Assembly: GCA_947034895.1 (NCBI GenBank)
Contig: OX344761.1
Coordinates: forward strand, 37,832,863 to 37,896,862
Length of the DNA: 64,000 nucleotides
Direction: 5' to 3'
Source: Rhytidiadelphus loreus
Taxonomy: Eukaryota; Streptophyta; Bryopsida; Hypnales; Hylocomiaceae
The translations under genes and the position numbers were made by a program. Under the pieces are notes generated by a model that made no database searches, was not told the DNA's origin, and saw only the letters and a program-made list of their open reading frames with translations. Numbering within the stretch: position 1 is the first letter of the stretch; the number at the start of each line of letters is the position of its first letter. Below are positions 26,375 through 40,300 of this stretch, piece by piece.

Positions 26375-29300
26375 TCAACACCTATGAAGGGGAGCAGGAT
26401 ACAGAGTAAGCTCTTTATAGCGACCATCGATACTCGGACCTAGCCTCTCCTGTAAGGAACCCCAAAAGAAAACGTTAGATTCTCGAACAACAAGTCCAGC
26501 AACAATAACTTAAGATATAGCAGATTTGAACATTCTAGCAGACCGAGGAGAAGATAAATACTAATAGCATGATACACATAATGAAGAGTGGGTGCCAGAA
26601 TTAAACAGGATTATCAATATAGTATCAGTTTTGCAGTCAACACCACAATCAATACTGTACTTACATGCATGAAATTAAGACTGAAAGGTAAAGAGATGTC
26701 TACCTTGAGATCTTTTGTATTCATAGGCTCTGCCAGGGGATCAGGCAGCATAATTGGGTCCATTGATCGGATTAAATTCTCTGCTTCCTGTTAAAAGTCA
26801 AACATTTACCACATCTTGATGAATAACTTAATTTTGTACAAAAGTCACCAACACAGGCTGAAATCTAACAGTACTAAGTTAGCCTGGATATGAACGACTT
26901 TCTACCAGATCAGGTTCAAAAAATTTACATGGGAGGTATCCTCAAATGAGTAGTAAAATCAATGTACACTCAACACTCTCTAATTGCTCGCTGGAATTGC
27001 ACGCTCCCTGTATGTATATCCCGAGAATCTGTCAGGTTGTGAACAAGGCTTATTGAACACCTTCCGCGTGTCTAGTTGTCAACACATGTCAGGGAGTTTA
27101 GAAGCGCATTTGTCCTCCAAGGCAGTGCAAGGGGGCTGAATATAAAGACTTACAAAGCCACTAATTTTGGTATTTGTGAGCAGCTCCTCAGTGAGTCTTC
27201 TCAAGATGTGTTCGTTCTTGCGAAGTGCCTCCACAGCCACCTCTTCAGATTCGTCTATATACTGTGAATGACAAATAGCAAATTAGGAGCAGGAGATCCG
27301 TGTAATATGAGATTCAAACGCTGGCCAAACCTCGACTGTTCACAGCTAAGTTCAGAGAATTCTCGAAGATGTTCTTACTTTGGTGACCTCCCGCGTAAAC
27401 AGTTCGGAAAATTCTGTCGACATTTGAACGATTTGAGAGCCAGTTTTGTCCCACTGCCACATGCAGATATTTGTTAATCTTGCATAAAGATAACACCGTA
27501 TCTGTTAATGAATTGAACTAAATATAGTAGGGATACAAATGGAAGAAACAAGACTCACCTCATTGGGGATAAGATCAGTTTCATCAGGGCGCTTAGGAGG
27601 GTCAAGTGTATCTTGCCACTTCATTGGAAACAAACCAAATCTATTATTTGCAATGCTGATGGTCAACTCCCTCGCTATCTGCAGGGATATGAACCTCAAT
27701 GTGAAAACTGAACCCCCTAGAACATCTTCACAGCAAGATCCTTCTACCTTTACATATAGCAGTCACCCCCCAGCTCGAACGTTGTGAGTAATATGAGCTT
27801 CCACGAGCACAATGAACGTCACTACCACGTTTACAGCCTTGTACACAAATCATCGTGTATTATATTTTTAGCAGATTAACCCCGAAATACCCAAACCAAA
27901 ACTAGAAAATCCAATTTGAAGCTAATAGTTGATTATAGTATCATTCAAAACGTATTTCTATCTTTCAAAAACGTCGGACATGGTTTATTCCTAGGTACAG
28001 TACATTTTGTTACCTTCCTTGAAGCTTCCAAGAAGATTAATTTCAACTCCCAGAGTTATGGAAACGGACATTGAGAACTTAAGGGTAAAGCCCTCGAGAG
28101 AATGCATATATTTGCTGTCATACCTGATTATTTAGGTGACACTAGATAACCACTCAACTACAAGTTATGCGATTGTAACCACGTGTTCTCTTCTAAGTGC
28201 AATATTATACTCGACTGTTCATTCAAAGATAAAGGTTGGTGCTAAACATGGAGGATACGGCATAATGAACGAGCCATTCTCTCGCTCATTAGGCCTATTC
28301 GGGTTAAGGCAAATGGAAAGCAATGTCAGATCAAAAGTGTAAGAATTCGCCAAAACAACGTGAATGAAACAAAAATACGCACCGCCGAAATTTTCTGGAG
28401 GTCTTCTTGACCCCCGTCAGAGACGTTATCACCATACAAGATACGCTCTGCACACCGACCACCATGGGCAACCACCATTTGCATGTGCAGATAACCCACT
28501 GTCGTATGACCTTGATGTACCATCTCTTCTCTTGGATAGAACACGGTCAAAGCATATTCCTGTTGAACAAAGAACAAGTATTAGAGCTCAATTCGAATGA
28601 ACCCGGAGATCAGATATTTTGCAAAGTTCTATAAAAAAATTAGCAAAGAAGTGACTAATACAATTCCAAAGGTATGAGCTAGCTCTTTTTCAAGGGCAGT
28701 TAGGTTGAATTTCAAGACTAAAGTAAATTGCTTCAATACGGATATATGAAGAATCACCATTTCTAGTAGAAAACCCAACCCCAAATACAATAAAAAAAAC
28801 CTAGCCTCGTTACAATTGGCAGAATATATGTCAGAAGCTTCCTTAAATGGAGTTATAACAGGCAGGGATCAACGCAGCTAGGTTTTCTAAAATACATCTT
28901 TGGGGGTTTTTACTAGTGAAATGTGAATACACATGCTCTTTAAGACAAAAACTTACGGATCCTCCAGGAAGAAGGTGACTGAAAGCATGCCAATCAAATC
29001 GAGGAAACAAATGAGCCAACAAAATATGGCCTGCTTCATGAACTGCTAGTATCCTCTTGTTGTCCATAGGGATCTGCAGAAGAGACAGTACGAGGTAGCT
29101 CATCGTTATATCTCAGCAACCTGAAGTTGTTCAGAATGAGAAGTGAGTCCAGTATTGAGTCAGGTAAGATGAGTGTTAAAGCTGCTAACCAAGTATGAAA
29201 AATAAAAATCAGAAAGAACCAAGTTTTCAATAAAAACAAGCATCCTTGTCTATTCTAAGAACACTTGCTCAATATAATCTTCCTTCCAAGAAGCAAAGCA

Positions 29301-32300
29301 ACAGTTACACCACAATATCAGATATTGCAAGAGAATCAGTGACTTACTGTTGCTTGTGTCCTTCGCTGCTCATCATCAGTAAGAGACATGCCCATTCCTT
29401 CAAACAGTTGTTTGTCCAAAACATCTACGAGGTCTTGTTGTGTAATCTCCTCATGTCCATTTCTAACCTGCTCATCATGCACAAATGACCGCCATCCCAA
29501 ATGAAATCTGAAGCATCCGTGGTCATAGAAATCTCTAAAGAACCAGTAGCACGAACCACGATCACATATTCAAAACCATCACAAGTCACATGGGACAGAA
29601 CAAAGGTTCAGGCACAAAGCAATAACTTGCTGCCTAGCTATAAAAGTCAAATGCAAAAGGTACGCGTCAGAGTGTCAGACCACAGCATTACAATATAACC
29701 GTCTTCTTTCTCTTGAAGTCACTCACCGCCATGATGCCTGCCTCGTTAATGAGATTTCGTATGTCCGCTCCTGAATATCCTAGTGTTCGATACACGAGCT
29801 AATTGCAACAAGATACGTCAAATGTAAATTAAAAAACAGAATTATAAGGAGATGCCCACATTTCTTGACGAAAGAGTCTAAATAAGACTAATCTAGCGTT
29901 TACTTTACTATTGTACAGAAGCACAATCTCATCCCAGACTTTCTAATGATCAAGAGCCTCCATTGATTATACAATTAGAATACCTGTCAAAATATTACAA
30001 TTTTAGACTCTAGGATGTATCAGCACCAAATTGGAATTTTAATTGGTTTCTAATGGACACATAGCGAAAGTAAAGCGTGGAATTCCTGTCCAAGCATGAT
30101 ACGTAATCGTCCATATCATATCAAAATTGGCATGTCTCAGATAAAAGAATAAAGCACCAGCATCTTCACAGTAAATTACGCACCTTCCTGAAGTCGAGAT
30201 CTTTTGCCAAAGGTTTGCCACTACTATGGACACCAAAAATGGAAACACGTTCCTCCTCTCCAGGAAGGCCAATATGAATCTCCCGGTCAATTCGCCCAGG
30301 CCGCACGAAATTCTCATCTAATTCATCTGGGCGGTTTGTGGCGCAAATCAGAATTACAGCTTGTCGTTGTGACCATCTGTTTACATCCGTGTCATCTGGC
30401 CTACAGCGGTGAAATCACATGTAAGTGCCTGAAAAACATTTAGTTGATGCAGAAACTCAAGGGCTTTGAACTAGAGAGTCCCTGGAGGAGGAAGCCCAGC
30501 ATACTATAAGGGTTCTTCCTCTAGGTCCAATGCATTGAAAACCCCATGGATGAATGACCCCAATTCCGGCCTCAGGGTGCTCTTCGAGGCCCTTCAGAAA
30601 TCACAAGTCCTACGGAGCGGAGTGAGTAGGGTTTGTAATAAGACTAGAACGGTCGCTAGGCTGTACAGACCGTCCCGTTTAGGGTTTAACGAAAATGGGG
30701 TCCCCTAGGAGTTGATGTCATTGGTCTTCGGTTATTATAAATACATTAACCCTCCACACTTTATATAGGACTTCGTTGATAACCAATGAAACGCCAGATC
30801 TGCACAGCGAGTCCTCTATACTACTGTTCCAGACTCAAGCTAGCTAAAGTGCAATACCAAAGACGAGAAAATTCCATGATTCTTTAATGGAAAATATGAT
30901 TTTTGATGGACCACATTCTTACTTCGCCAGTACGAGCTAAGAGAGTATCAAAGATGTGATGACGATGACGGCTGCCCTACAAAGTAAATTAACCCCAATC
31001 ATGTTAAATAAACGACTTACTCTCCGTCAAGCTCTGCCAACAATTGATGAAACGTAGCCCTTCGTTCCGCATCATCATTCACATTCTTCCCCGCCAACGC
31101 ATCAATCTCGTCAATGAAAACAAATGAGGGTGCCTGACAACACACACAGGGCATCAAATAACTTATCAAACGATCATCATATTTGCTTAATGATGCAAAT
31201 TTCGTAAGGATTCTCCAAATTGCAGTTGTGTCTAAAATTTGGCACTCTGGATATACTTACATTGGCTCTGGCGGTGAAGAATATGTCAAATATTTTGTCA
31301 GATCCATTTCCGGTGCTAGATTCAACAAACTCAGCACCAGACGCGAACACAAATGGGAGACCACTCTCTCTGGCAATAGCACGGGCCAGCAACGTTTTCC
31401 CGGTACCTGGAGGTCCGCTGATTAGGATTCCCTGCCAAGACACAGAAGTATCAAGCTTGCTTAGAAGCTGACAACTACCCTTTTGCAAGAAGTTTAACTT
31501 ATTGGTATCCATCTGAAGCAAAGAGCCTAAGAGAAACAAATCACAAAACAGCAAGACGCACAATACCCTTATAATCACTGAAACAATACATCAATGAAGT
31601 TTGAGGATAAAACAAATACCCGAGGAAGTTTAACTTTCTGATTATAGAACTTCAATGGGTTACGCATGTACGTCATAACCTCCTCCAAGACCATCCACAC
31701 ATCGCCACCAACCACAACATCCTTGTATTGAGACTTTGCTTTATCAGCAGCATCTTCAGGCTGTCAGAGCACAACATAATTCAATCAGTTCTAAGATAAC
31801 GATAAGCATGAAAAGTTGAAGGACAATTACACAAAAGAAAACATTAAGAGAAGTTCAGAATAATAGCCAGCTTCAATAGGTAAAAAAGCATCAATTATGT
31901 GTACATTTGCAGAGGTAAAAACATTTTTATGTGAACAATATATCAATGAAAGATTATAACTGTCAGCAATCATGACCAAAGTATCCATTAAAAAAAAGGA
32001 TACAGGATTTTGGACAGCATACCAGTATCAGGTGCTTGCGGTTCATTCTGAGAAGATCGTAGATTCTTTCCGAAAAAACCTCTTTTGCACGGTATTGCAG
32101 AGCTCGAATGAAAAGAATCATAATTACAGTCGGCAACAAGGACAAAAATGCACGTCCGTAAAACTCAAAGTTGCTTTTTGTAAGAATACCAGTCTCGACA
32201 CCACATCTGGTCAAGGCTTCATATAAATAAGGATCGACAGGAACATCCACCTGGTCATCAACACCACCACGAGTTTGTCAATGGTTTTAGATAAAGCTAT

Positions 32301-35300
32301 CCAGTCTATAACGCTTGATATAATCCTGGCACATTGTACTCACCACGTACTCCGATGGAAAGCCGTCTTTCATTGTCACGAATAGCTTCTTTGTGTCACA
32401 GCTGTAAACCACCGCAGCTACCTGAATAAAAAAATAACAGCTTTCATAGTGAACAAAATATAACAGTAATGAATATTTTATGGACAAAACTGATTTCCTT
32501 GGGCAACCTGAAAAGTTATACACTGAAATTCTGAGTACTAAATAAGTCTATTTTACCGCTTTGCAAGACATACACGCTGCATCCATCACATTTAATCACT
32601 GTTATCATCCAATAGGAAACTTCTTAGAAAGCACCGTAAGTATTTCCATACTTGAGAGTGAAGGCATATTTGCACCTGGTGTCAAGAGCCGTGTTAGCAA
32701 GGGTCTTAAAAATGCATTTTGGTACAGTTTTGGACGGGGTTCACTTTACTAACACCACTCCTAACACCAAGTCGAAAAAACTTTGATGATTTGCCTTTCT
32801 AGTAGTACTATTTCCAGCGCCAATGATAAAATTACTATGACAAGAAAGTTTAAAGACTTTGAACACATGGAATAATACATTTGCAACCAATTCCACAATA
32901 AACTTGATAAAATTACCTCTAAATTTTCAACTTTACTCATGAAATACGTATATGGTATATTTGGCCGGTGTTTCCACCATCGTCGAGATACCCAGAAAGC
33001 CCAATCCCTAGGAGGTTGCGCTTCTGCTTGGTCCATCTCCTCTGCTGTATTCCGTGACAATTCATCAGGATTTACTTGAATCTCGTACTTGGTTCGATCA
33101 GCCTCTGCCATCTCTTTCAAGTTCTCCTTTTGGATGAGGTGCTCCCATGCCTCTAGCCTTTCCTGCCAACTTGTCGGTGATGCGGCAGATGTGGCAGCAA
33201 TGCTAGCTGCATGGTCAACACACAATATACTCTCAGCGGTAAAATCATCGACACTAAATCCAGGGCCAGCATACTAAACAGAAAGACGTACACGTGGCAA
33301 GGTAAGTTCCCAGAAAATATGTGAATAAGGATCTGAACTATGTGAAGATTAATACCAAGGCATTTACCACAAATGAAATCTTAAGATCTGACACTTTTCA
33401 TTAGTTTAAGGTTACAACTGGAATAATATTCTGGGTGAGTTTTCTAAGTCACTACGGAGTCTTTCTCAAAACCATGCACAAGACTATGCTTATTCTGACC
33501 ACCGTAACTCCTGGTAGGAATGAAATCTTAGCATTTGACAGTTTTGATTGGTTTTAAATTGCTCCTTGATAAATGTAAGGAGCCATTCGGTATTGAGACA
33601 TCTACCTTGCAATAAAATGGCACAATAATTTCAACATATAAGATATAAAACTATAACATTAATAAGACCAAGAACTTACCTGCAGTGCGATCATTGCTAT
33701 TCTCCAAAGAGGAATTGTCATGCCCGTCCAACTTAAACTCGCTGTTATAGAGAGGCAAACCCTTCTCCACCCTGCCTTCGTTGAGAAATTCGAGCAGCTC
33801 GGCTTTCTCCCCATCGTTTAGATTCCCCGCAGCAACGACTTGTTCCACAGTTTCATTTGTTTCCATTGCCCAAGCATTCTCCCCAACGTAAGTTGGATCA
33901 CGTTTATACTCTCCGTCGGGGCCAGCCACGAACTTGTGCGCCCGAAATCCCTCCGGCATCTCCTGCTTCCACAGCGCCTTCTTCACTCTGCAAAACGTTT
34001 GTTATTCTCCGTTTGTCACTCAACTCAGTCAAGAGTTACCAAGAAGTTATATAGTTAACATGCAATTGATCGGACACCCCAAGTTATAAATGGATTCAAA
34101 ATTGTGTTAAACGACTTGAAACTTCTTACTACTATTGATGATTGAGTCTTAACCTTTCCACAAGAATAATGGTTCAAAAATAATGTACATCTTCTAATTA
34201 AAGATGCAATCAGTGATGAACATTCAAAGTTTCGAACCTATCAAAATTTCAATATTCATCTATTGGAATTGTTCAATCACAAACATGAATAAAATCAAGT
34301 GAGATACGAATACCTGACTACACAACTTTCAAAAAGTCAAACAAAATTTTATTGTTCACAAAATCAAGGAGGTTTCTTACAATTAACATGGTTTTCATTC
34401 TGAGAATGTCAAATATAAGTTTCTATGTATGTTATCCAAAACAACCTAATCTTATATTCATTCAAGAAGAACTAAAAGTAGTTTGAACTTCAATTTCTGA
34501 TGTTCTCCTTTGAAGGAATGGCAAAATTCAATAATCAAGTTAATTGATCAGAACATTAAAGAGATAAACCTAAAACGAGGTGATAATAACCCTCAAAATG
34601 AGAAAAAATGCACGAAGATTTACGATTGTACTAGAGACCAACAAACGATGCTCACTTTTGCAAATTATTTTCGGTAGGCTCAGGAATAACCGCCTCAAGG
34701 TAAGCGTCGGCTATCTGCTGCTGAACACCACGGTTGCGAAATATTTCAACTGTAGAATAGACACCTCGTGCAGATGCGCCCAGCAGGATTCCAAAGAGCA
34801 CCAATGCACCAACACGTTGCGCATTCCAGCTCCTCACATCCTACATCACCACATAAAAGCACAATCCTCCATCAAGACAGATATTTGAGTTTCAAACACA
34901 GATGGCAAATATCGTAAAATGTGAGGCAGTTTGAAACCTAATGAAACTCCTTGAAATTTGAATTCAAGATTTAAGGTCCAGGATTTAACCCCTAAAAAAA
35001 CAAGGAACCATGATTTGAAGAATCAATAATTCAGATAGGGCGAAGTTTATATAACTGACGAACATTGTATAAATTGGTCCAAATAATTGAAATTAAACAA
35101 AAGAAATTCTCCAAGAGAAAAATTCAAAACTGCCAATAAATAAAAACAAGAGGCACAATTGGTCCTGTAGAGATTAACGAACTTCCAAACATGGATCCCG
35201 AGCTTACTTTCCAAAGCTCCAACCGATTCCATTCCACAAACTGCGGCCAGTATTTGCCTTGCGCTTCAGAAACAGTCTGCTGACTCTGTGTCTTCGCCCC

Positions 35301-35765
35301 TTCAAACTCCGTCCGAAGTTCCTTCGCCCGCTGCTGACTAGCACCAACTGCATTCTCCACAACCTCTTTGCCCTTCCCAATCTGCACCTTGACATTCTCA
35401 ACAGCATCACCAATATCGACCCCTAACTCAGACTTGGAGGCGTTCACAAGATTCGAATAGTACCGCGCGGAGCCCCGAGCGAATGCATCGCGCAATGAAG
35501 GCTTCCCATTCGAATTCTCACTGCTCTCATTCTCATTCTCATTCCCTGTCCCCTCAGCGCTCTCATTGCTCGCTCTAGCTGCACCAGTTCTATTCCTCTG
35601 AGAAATACCTGAATCCAACGCTCTGCGATAAACCCTAAACCTCGCCAATCCGACGCGCTGGTGCAAAAGCGAAGTTCTTCTCCATTCCTTCGTGCAAGGG
35701 ACCGAATTTCGGTGTCGTAGGGATGCAGCGCAAGAGAGGAAGGGAGACCGAGCGAGGGACTCCAT
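26375..35765 (-). CDS. FTSH12: Plastid ATP-dependent zinc metalloprotease FTSH12
   Basis: FTSH12 is an inner-envelope/thylakoid AAA+ protease of the green lineage. In Arabidopsis it associates with inactive FtsHi proteins in a complex linked to plastid protein import. Exons (minus): 35765-35208, 34840-34656, 33987-33680, 33206-32917, 32421-32344, 32250-32023, 31760-31620, 31431-31261, 31133-31021, 30400-30184, 29798-29727, 29467-29348, 29073-28957, 28559-28383, 27678-27559, 27453-27379, 27261-27154, 26787-26704, 26449-26375. They total 3237 nt, 1078 residues plus stop, all in phase. The N-terminus is Ser/Arg-rich like a transit peptide. Membrane segments are near 196-213 and 505-523. Walker A GPPGTGKT is at 602-609, Walker B FVFIDEID at 657-664, the RPGR arginine-finger region at 724-727, HEAGH at 839-843, and the third zinc ligand is likely D919. 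The tail APLHRC matches the family end. An in-frame ATG at 35816 would add 17 residues including two acidic ones, so 35765 is preferred. The exon 3/4 junction is the least certain. Confidence 0.95.
30470..30720. other. GC-richer block inside FTSH12 intron 9
   Basis: FTSH12 intron 9 (30401-31020) contains about 250 bp whose composition differs from the surrounding AT-rich intron, with phrases such as GGGGTCCCCTAGG and GACCGTCCCG. It may be an inserted repeat fragment. I cannot assign it to a family and see no duplication around it. Confidence 0.3.
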
Positions 35766-35816
35766 AGCTGCAAAACTGAGAGGCAAATCAAGACCAAACC
35801 TCTCAAGCAAATTCAA

Positions 35817-37021
35817 GCAAAAATGGCTTGAAAAAGAGAGAAGAGCTGGCTGGCGCTAGTTCTCAGTCTAGCCAACGTGTCCATACAACCATGGTTGCTC
35901 CACAATTCGCTGCACCATTGCGGTGAAGCAAACACCGCATTGCACAGCAATGTTGCTGTTTGCTGTTGTTGAGAAGGTTGATGTGAAACGATATCCACAG
36001 CCGAGGGAGGTCTTGTGTGAGTGCCGGTGTGAACGGAGCTGGGCCTGGGAGATGGATATCCGCGTCTAATCCGGGTATTATCAAGATGTACATTTAAGGA
36101 CCAGGGTAAAACCGGGTATAAGGTAGACAAGCCTATTACCACCCTGATTTGGAATTGGGGACAATTCCAAGAGGGGCAGATTGTTTCATGGATCAAATCC
36201 AAGGGAAATTCTAATTTTTATTTATTAAAATCATTGGAATTTATGTGAATTTTGTAAGTGGTCCACCCTAAAATTATAGAACCACCTATAGAGTGAAGTC
36301 ATAAATGTCCTATTAACAACCCATAATGGCCTTTCCATGTATTTATTAGCACTTAAGTATCCACCAATAAATGATTGACAAGTTACCTTAATGCCCTGAT
36401 TTTGCCAAAACCTTAAATGGATTTGAATATTTTTCTTAATAAATCTGGATGTTTTTTTGAATGGTTTAGGGGGCCAAAGTAGGGGCCAAAATTGGGCTAT
36501 TCTACCTTATGAGTTAGACAAGGGCTGATACATATTTGTACAAATATTCATAACCTTGTATCTGTAACCATATGGAACATGGTTGACATTTTTAACTTTA
36601 ATATTTTGTCCCTTAACCTAAATAAAAGGAAGGGAGAGTTTTAATGTTAATTTTCTAAAAACCTTTGTAAGCCATCACTATGTGCATGTAGTGTCTATCT
36701 CTATTGAGGACATAGTCACATATACTATAATAATGTAGTAAAAGATGTTATATAAAATGAATGTATACCACTTTTCATTAGTGGGTATCTTGAGAGGAAA
36801 TTGAATCTAGTTTCTAAAAATTCTTGCTTTTCTAAATTCTAGGTACTTTGTAAGAAGGCCAAATTTGATACTCTAGTATACAAGATGAAGACTATTTCTA
36901 AGGGAATCATCTTGAGGTCCTAACAAAGTGAAGAGCGAAGAAACAATCTACATCCTAACCAGGTATCAGACCAGATATAAACCCAGTGTCATACAGGGTA
37001 TCAGACCAGGTCTCATCAAGG
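35817..37021. promoter_or_regulatory. Divergent intergenic/promoter region between FTSH12 and GET4
   Basis: The two start codons face away from each other across about 1.6 kb. The FTSH12-proximal 300 bp are GC-richer (5' UTR/promoter by position). From 36200 to 36960 the sequence is AT-rich with no gene. Near 36150-36175 is a small perfect 9-bp inverted repeat (TTGGAATTG against CAATTCCAA). Confidence 0.5.
36962..37009 (+). repeat. Duplicated GGTATCAGACCAG motif
   Basis: The 13-mer occurs at 36962-36974 and 36997-37009. It resembles the plant initiator-Met-tRNA primer-binding site (TGGTATCAGAGC) of LTR retrotransposons, but lacks the exact match and I could not define an LTR to its left. A promoter-proximal duplication is equally possible. 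Confidence 0.4.
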
Positions 37022-37034
37022 TATATATATATAA
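37022..37034 (+). promoter_or_regulatory. TATA-box candidate for GET4
   Basis: A run TATATATATATAA lies about 365 bp upstream of the GET4 start codon. If used, it gives a 5' UTR of about 330 bp, which would include a short upstream frame at 37056-37298. Confidence 0.45.
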
Positions 37035-37398
37035 GCCGGCCACCTAAGAGATCCAATGAGCTGGGCTGAGAACGTATGTCCGAACTCTGTCTTGGAAGGG
37101 GCTTCTTCATCGTCTTCGTTCATCAATATCACACCAAAACCCCGTCACTCCGCCACTCTCCTGCATCCCCAGAATTTTACAACTTGCCCGTCTGCATCTT
37201 CAATTCTACGCAGATTCCACTCATTTCATCAGTCTTCTTTTTGCCCATTTGCGTTTCCATTTACTAAGCTTCAGTGCGGGTTTTCTCTCGTTACATGAGC
37301 TACTGGTTGTTTTATGGTCCAGTTTTAGGGTTTCACCGAGATTGTCGACGAATTGGCAAGTAAAAACAGCCAGCAGCAGCACTAGCAGCAGCAGCGTC

Positions 37399-40300
37399 AT
37401 GGTAGTGGATGCAGCCGCCAGCAGCGGCACTTCCAAGGTACAATGCGTTTTCGGATTTTCGGATTTTCGGATTTTGCCTTTTTTTTGTTGGTTAATGGAT
37501 CGTTTATTAGTACGGAGTACAGAGCTGATGTATAGAATGGAATTTTGGTATGGTTCGTTCCAGCAATTGAAGAAGCTTGAGAAGAGAGTTCAGGATGGGG
37601 AGTTTTATGAAGCGCAGCAAATGTACAAGTCTGTTAACTCCAGGTGAATCGCGGGGTCTTGATGTCTGAGATTTGTGATTTAGTTTGGCTTGTACTGTGG
37701 TCGTGTTGTTGTTGTTGTTGTTGTTGTTTGATAGTTTAATTTTGAAGTTTTTGATTCTTCTGTTAACAGCTTTGGAGGCTCTTGAATGACCGATTTGAAG
37801 ACGAGCTGCTGATTTGTTGTGTTTTTATTTATATCCAATGAAGTGCTGTTGTTTGGGTTGGTTTTGGTTAGGTATTTGCATGCGAAGAAGTACAGTGATT
37901 CCATTAGTCTCTTGGCTTCTGGGGCCATTGCGATGCTCAATCACGGGCAGGTACCTTTTCGCTTCCCGCGATATGGATTGCTCTTGTTTGCTCAGTGATG
38001 TTAACTGTGCCCTAGATTGATAAATCGGCTCATATTTATTGATTTAAACCCTTAAGGACTTAGAAGCCCAAATTAGACCTCATGTTTTTCTTAGCCACTT
38101 GGATTAGGTCATGTGGGAACTACTTTCGTCCATTTTGACCAACATATGGAATGTTCTTTAGGAACTCTTGTTAATGAAATTTGACTCCATCTGAATTCAA
38201 ATACTGACACGATATGATGAATGGTCGTTATATAATACTTTGACTCCTTGGTCCTTGTGGGGTTGTTTATTTCGAGTTTATGTCTGTTCAATCACGTCAA
38301 TAAATAACCTTCAATGACGTTATTTTGATGTTATTTTTATCATGTGATGTCTATTTATTTGCAGGTTACCTGTGGGACGGAGCTTGGTTTGCTTTTAATC
38401 CAGACTATGACTGTAGCCAAAGTTCCCTTTGATAAATCGGCAATCGGTAAGTGTGTCCTTGGTTATTCTGTTATGTAGAAATTTCAGTGCATTGTCGACA
38501 AGTGTTGCTGTAACATTTACCCTTTGTTGGTTTCTAGTGGTTGCTTTGTGTCCAGCACTTGGATGATAACAGCAATTGCATTGATTGCACACTTTCAAAA
38601 GTAGGGGTCAAAAAAGGATGACGCACCTTTACATTGTGTCATTACTTATCACAACTTATGGGATAAGTCTAATGGCTTATACCACTTTATGCGATTCTTG
38701 GTGTTGTTGTTTCATGAATCGGCAATATCAAATTTCGGAACTGGTATGTGTTGAAATGATAAGTCAGTTTCTATTTCGTTATTTTTCAGATAAAATAAGA
38801 GCAATTTATAACGCATATCCGCGGGTGACGAATTCCCAAGACGGCAATGAAGCGAGTCCCTCTGGAGTAGAATTTTCTGAGGCCGCAGTCGCTGCCAGAA
38901 CACGTGTGGAGGGATGCACTTCATTCTTGCGAGCAGCACTAAAGTAAAGATTCAAGACCTTTGTCTGATCCAATTCCCTTCTCCTTTTTTCCAAATATTT
39001 CATGTCTGTGAGCACATTGTCTGCTGCGAAGATGCACTCACGTTACTGTCGAGCCTTCATTATGGTTACTGCGTTATGAGTTAAAGAATGTGAAGGAATT
39101 AGTTACGTGTTAATAGATAGACTTATTGTACCCCGCTAGTGTATGGATAAAGCTAAATCCTGAATTAGGGAATAATATGATGAAAATTGGAGATGGATGT
39201 TTTGATGAAACTATCGGTGTCGTGGAATTAAAAAAAATTAAGAGTTTTAATTAACAGTGGCTACCTTGTTAACAATTCAATACTATCGGCTAATACGTCT
39301 ACATTATTGGATAATGGGTATAAGTTAAAACAAAGATATTAGAATTTTTTTGCTACGTCACAAAAATTACAAAGAGAGATGGTTGATGGTTAATCTTTTT
39401 GTACCCCACTTGTGTTAGGTGTGAGCCAATTATAGACAAACTCTATTAGGGTATAGCAATTATTTTATTAACAATTAAAAACTATTGTTTCACTCGTGTT
39501 TTTCTTACCCTCAATTGTTGACTAATATGGAGGTTCGACTCTATTATTCTGTATGCAGATGGTCGATGGAGTCTGGAGAGCTCAGTAGAGGTGCTCCAGA
39601 GTTACATGACATGCTTGCTGTATATCTGTGGACCGAGTCTCCTGCCCCTGTATGTACACCGAACCAAGATCTTGTGGTTGTTGTGTTTGATCTGTCTTAG
39701 GCATATGTGCTTGAGAAAGCTTACTAGATGCATGGATAAGAAGTTTGTTTGTTTGGATTGTTCCTTTCCTTGTCAAGCTATCTTTGCTTTACTTTTCGCT
39801 TATATTTTCTGCAGGAAATGCTGAAAGTATCTCAACATTTTGTCCGTGGCAATCAACCAGAGACCTTCGCTAGAGTCGTTGTTGAGTGTATGAGCCAGGT
39901 ACAGCTTATTGATCTATGTGACAGATTTCTTACATTCCAGGTTACTTACTTTTGTTGCTGTTGATCTCTTACACTAGTCTCAATCTCTCAGCAACGTTCC
40001 CTACCTACAAGTTTTTGCCCTTTCTCTTCCGAAATGCTTTCCAGGTTTTGGATAACGCTTAGATGTTATAAAGCCTAGATCCTTGATTTCAAAACAGATG
40101 TTAAGCATGATGATAAAAAATTATCCTTACACGACAAATCTTCATGGATTTTTGCCAAGTGAAGTGGAGACATATAACTTTGCTGATTCACCAAAAATGT
40201 AATTTCCAATTTTAGCTCATGAATTTGGTCTGATAGGCTAAAATCGTGGTTTTAAAATAGTTATAATGGGTTTGTACGACATACCTGAGGTTTTGGATTG

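Noticed and set aside
33207..33265. Longer FTSH12 exon 4 starting near 33265
   Set aside because: It starts after a good TTTAG but is out of phase with the exon 3 donor; the acceptor before 33206 restores phase. Transcript data could overturn this.
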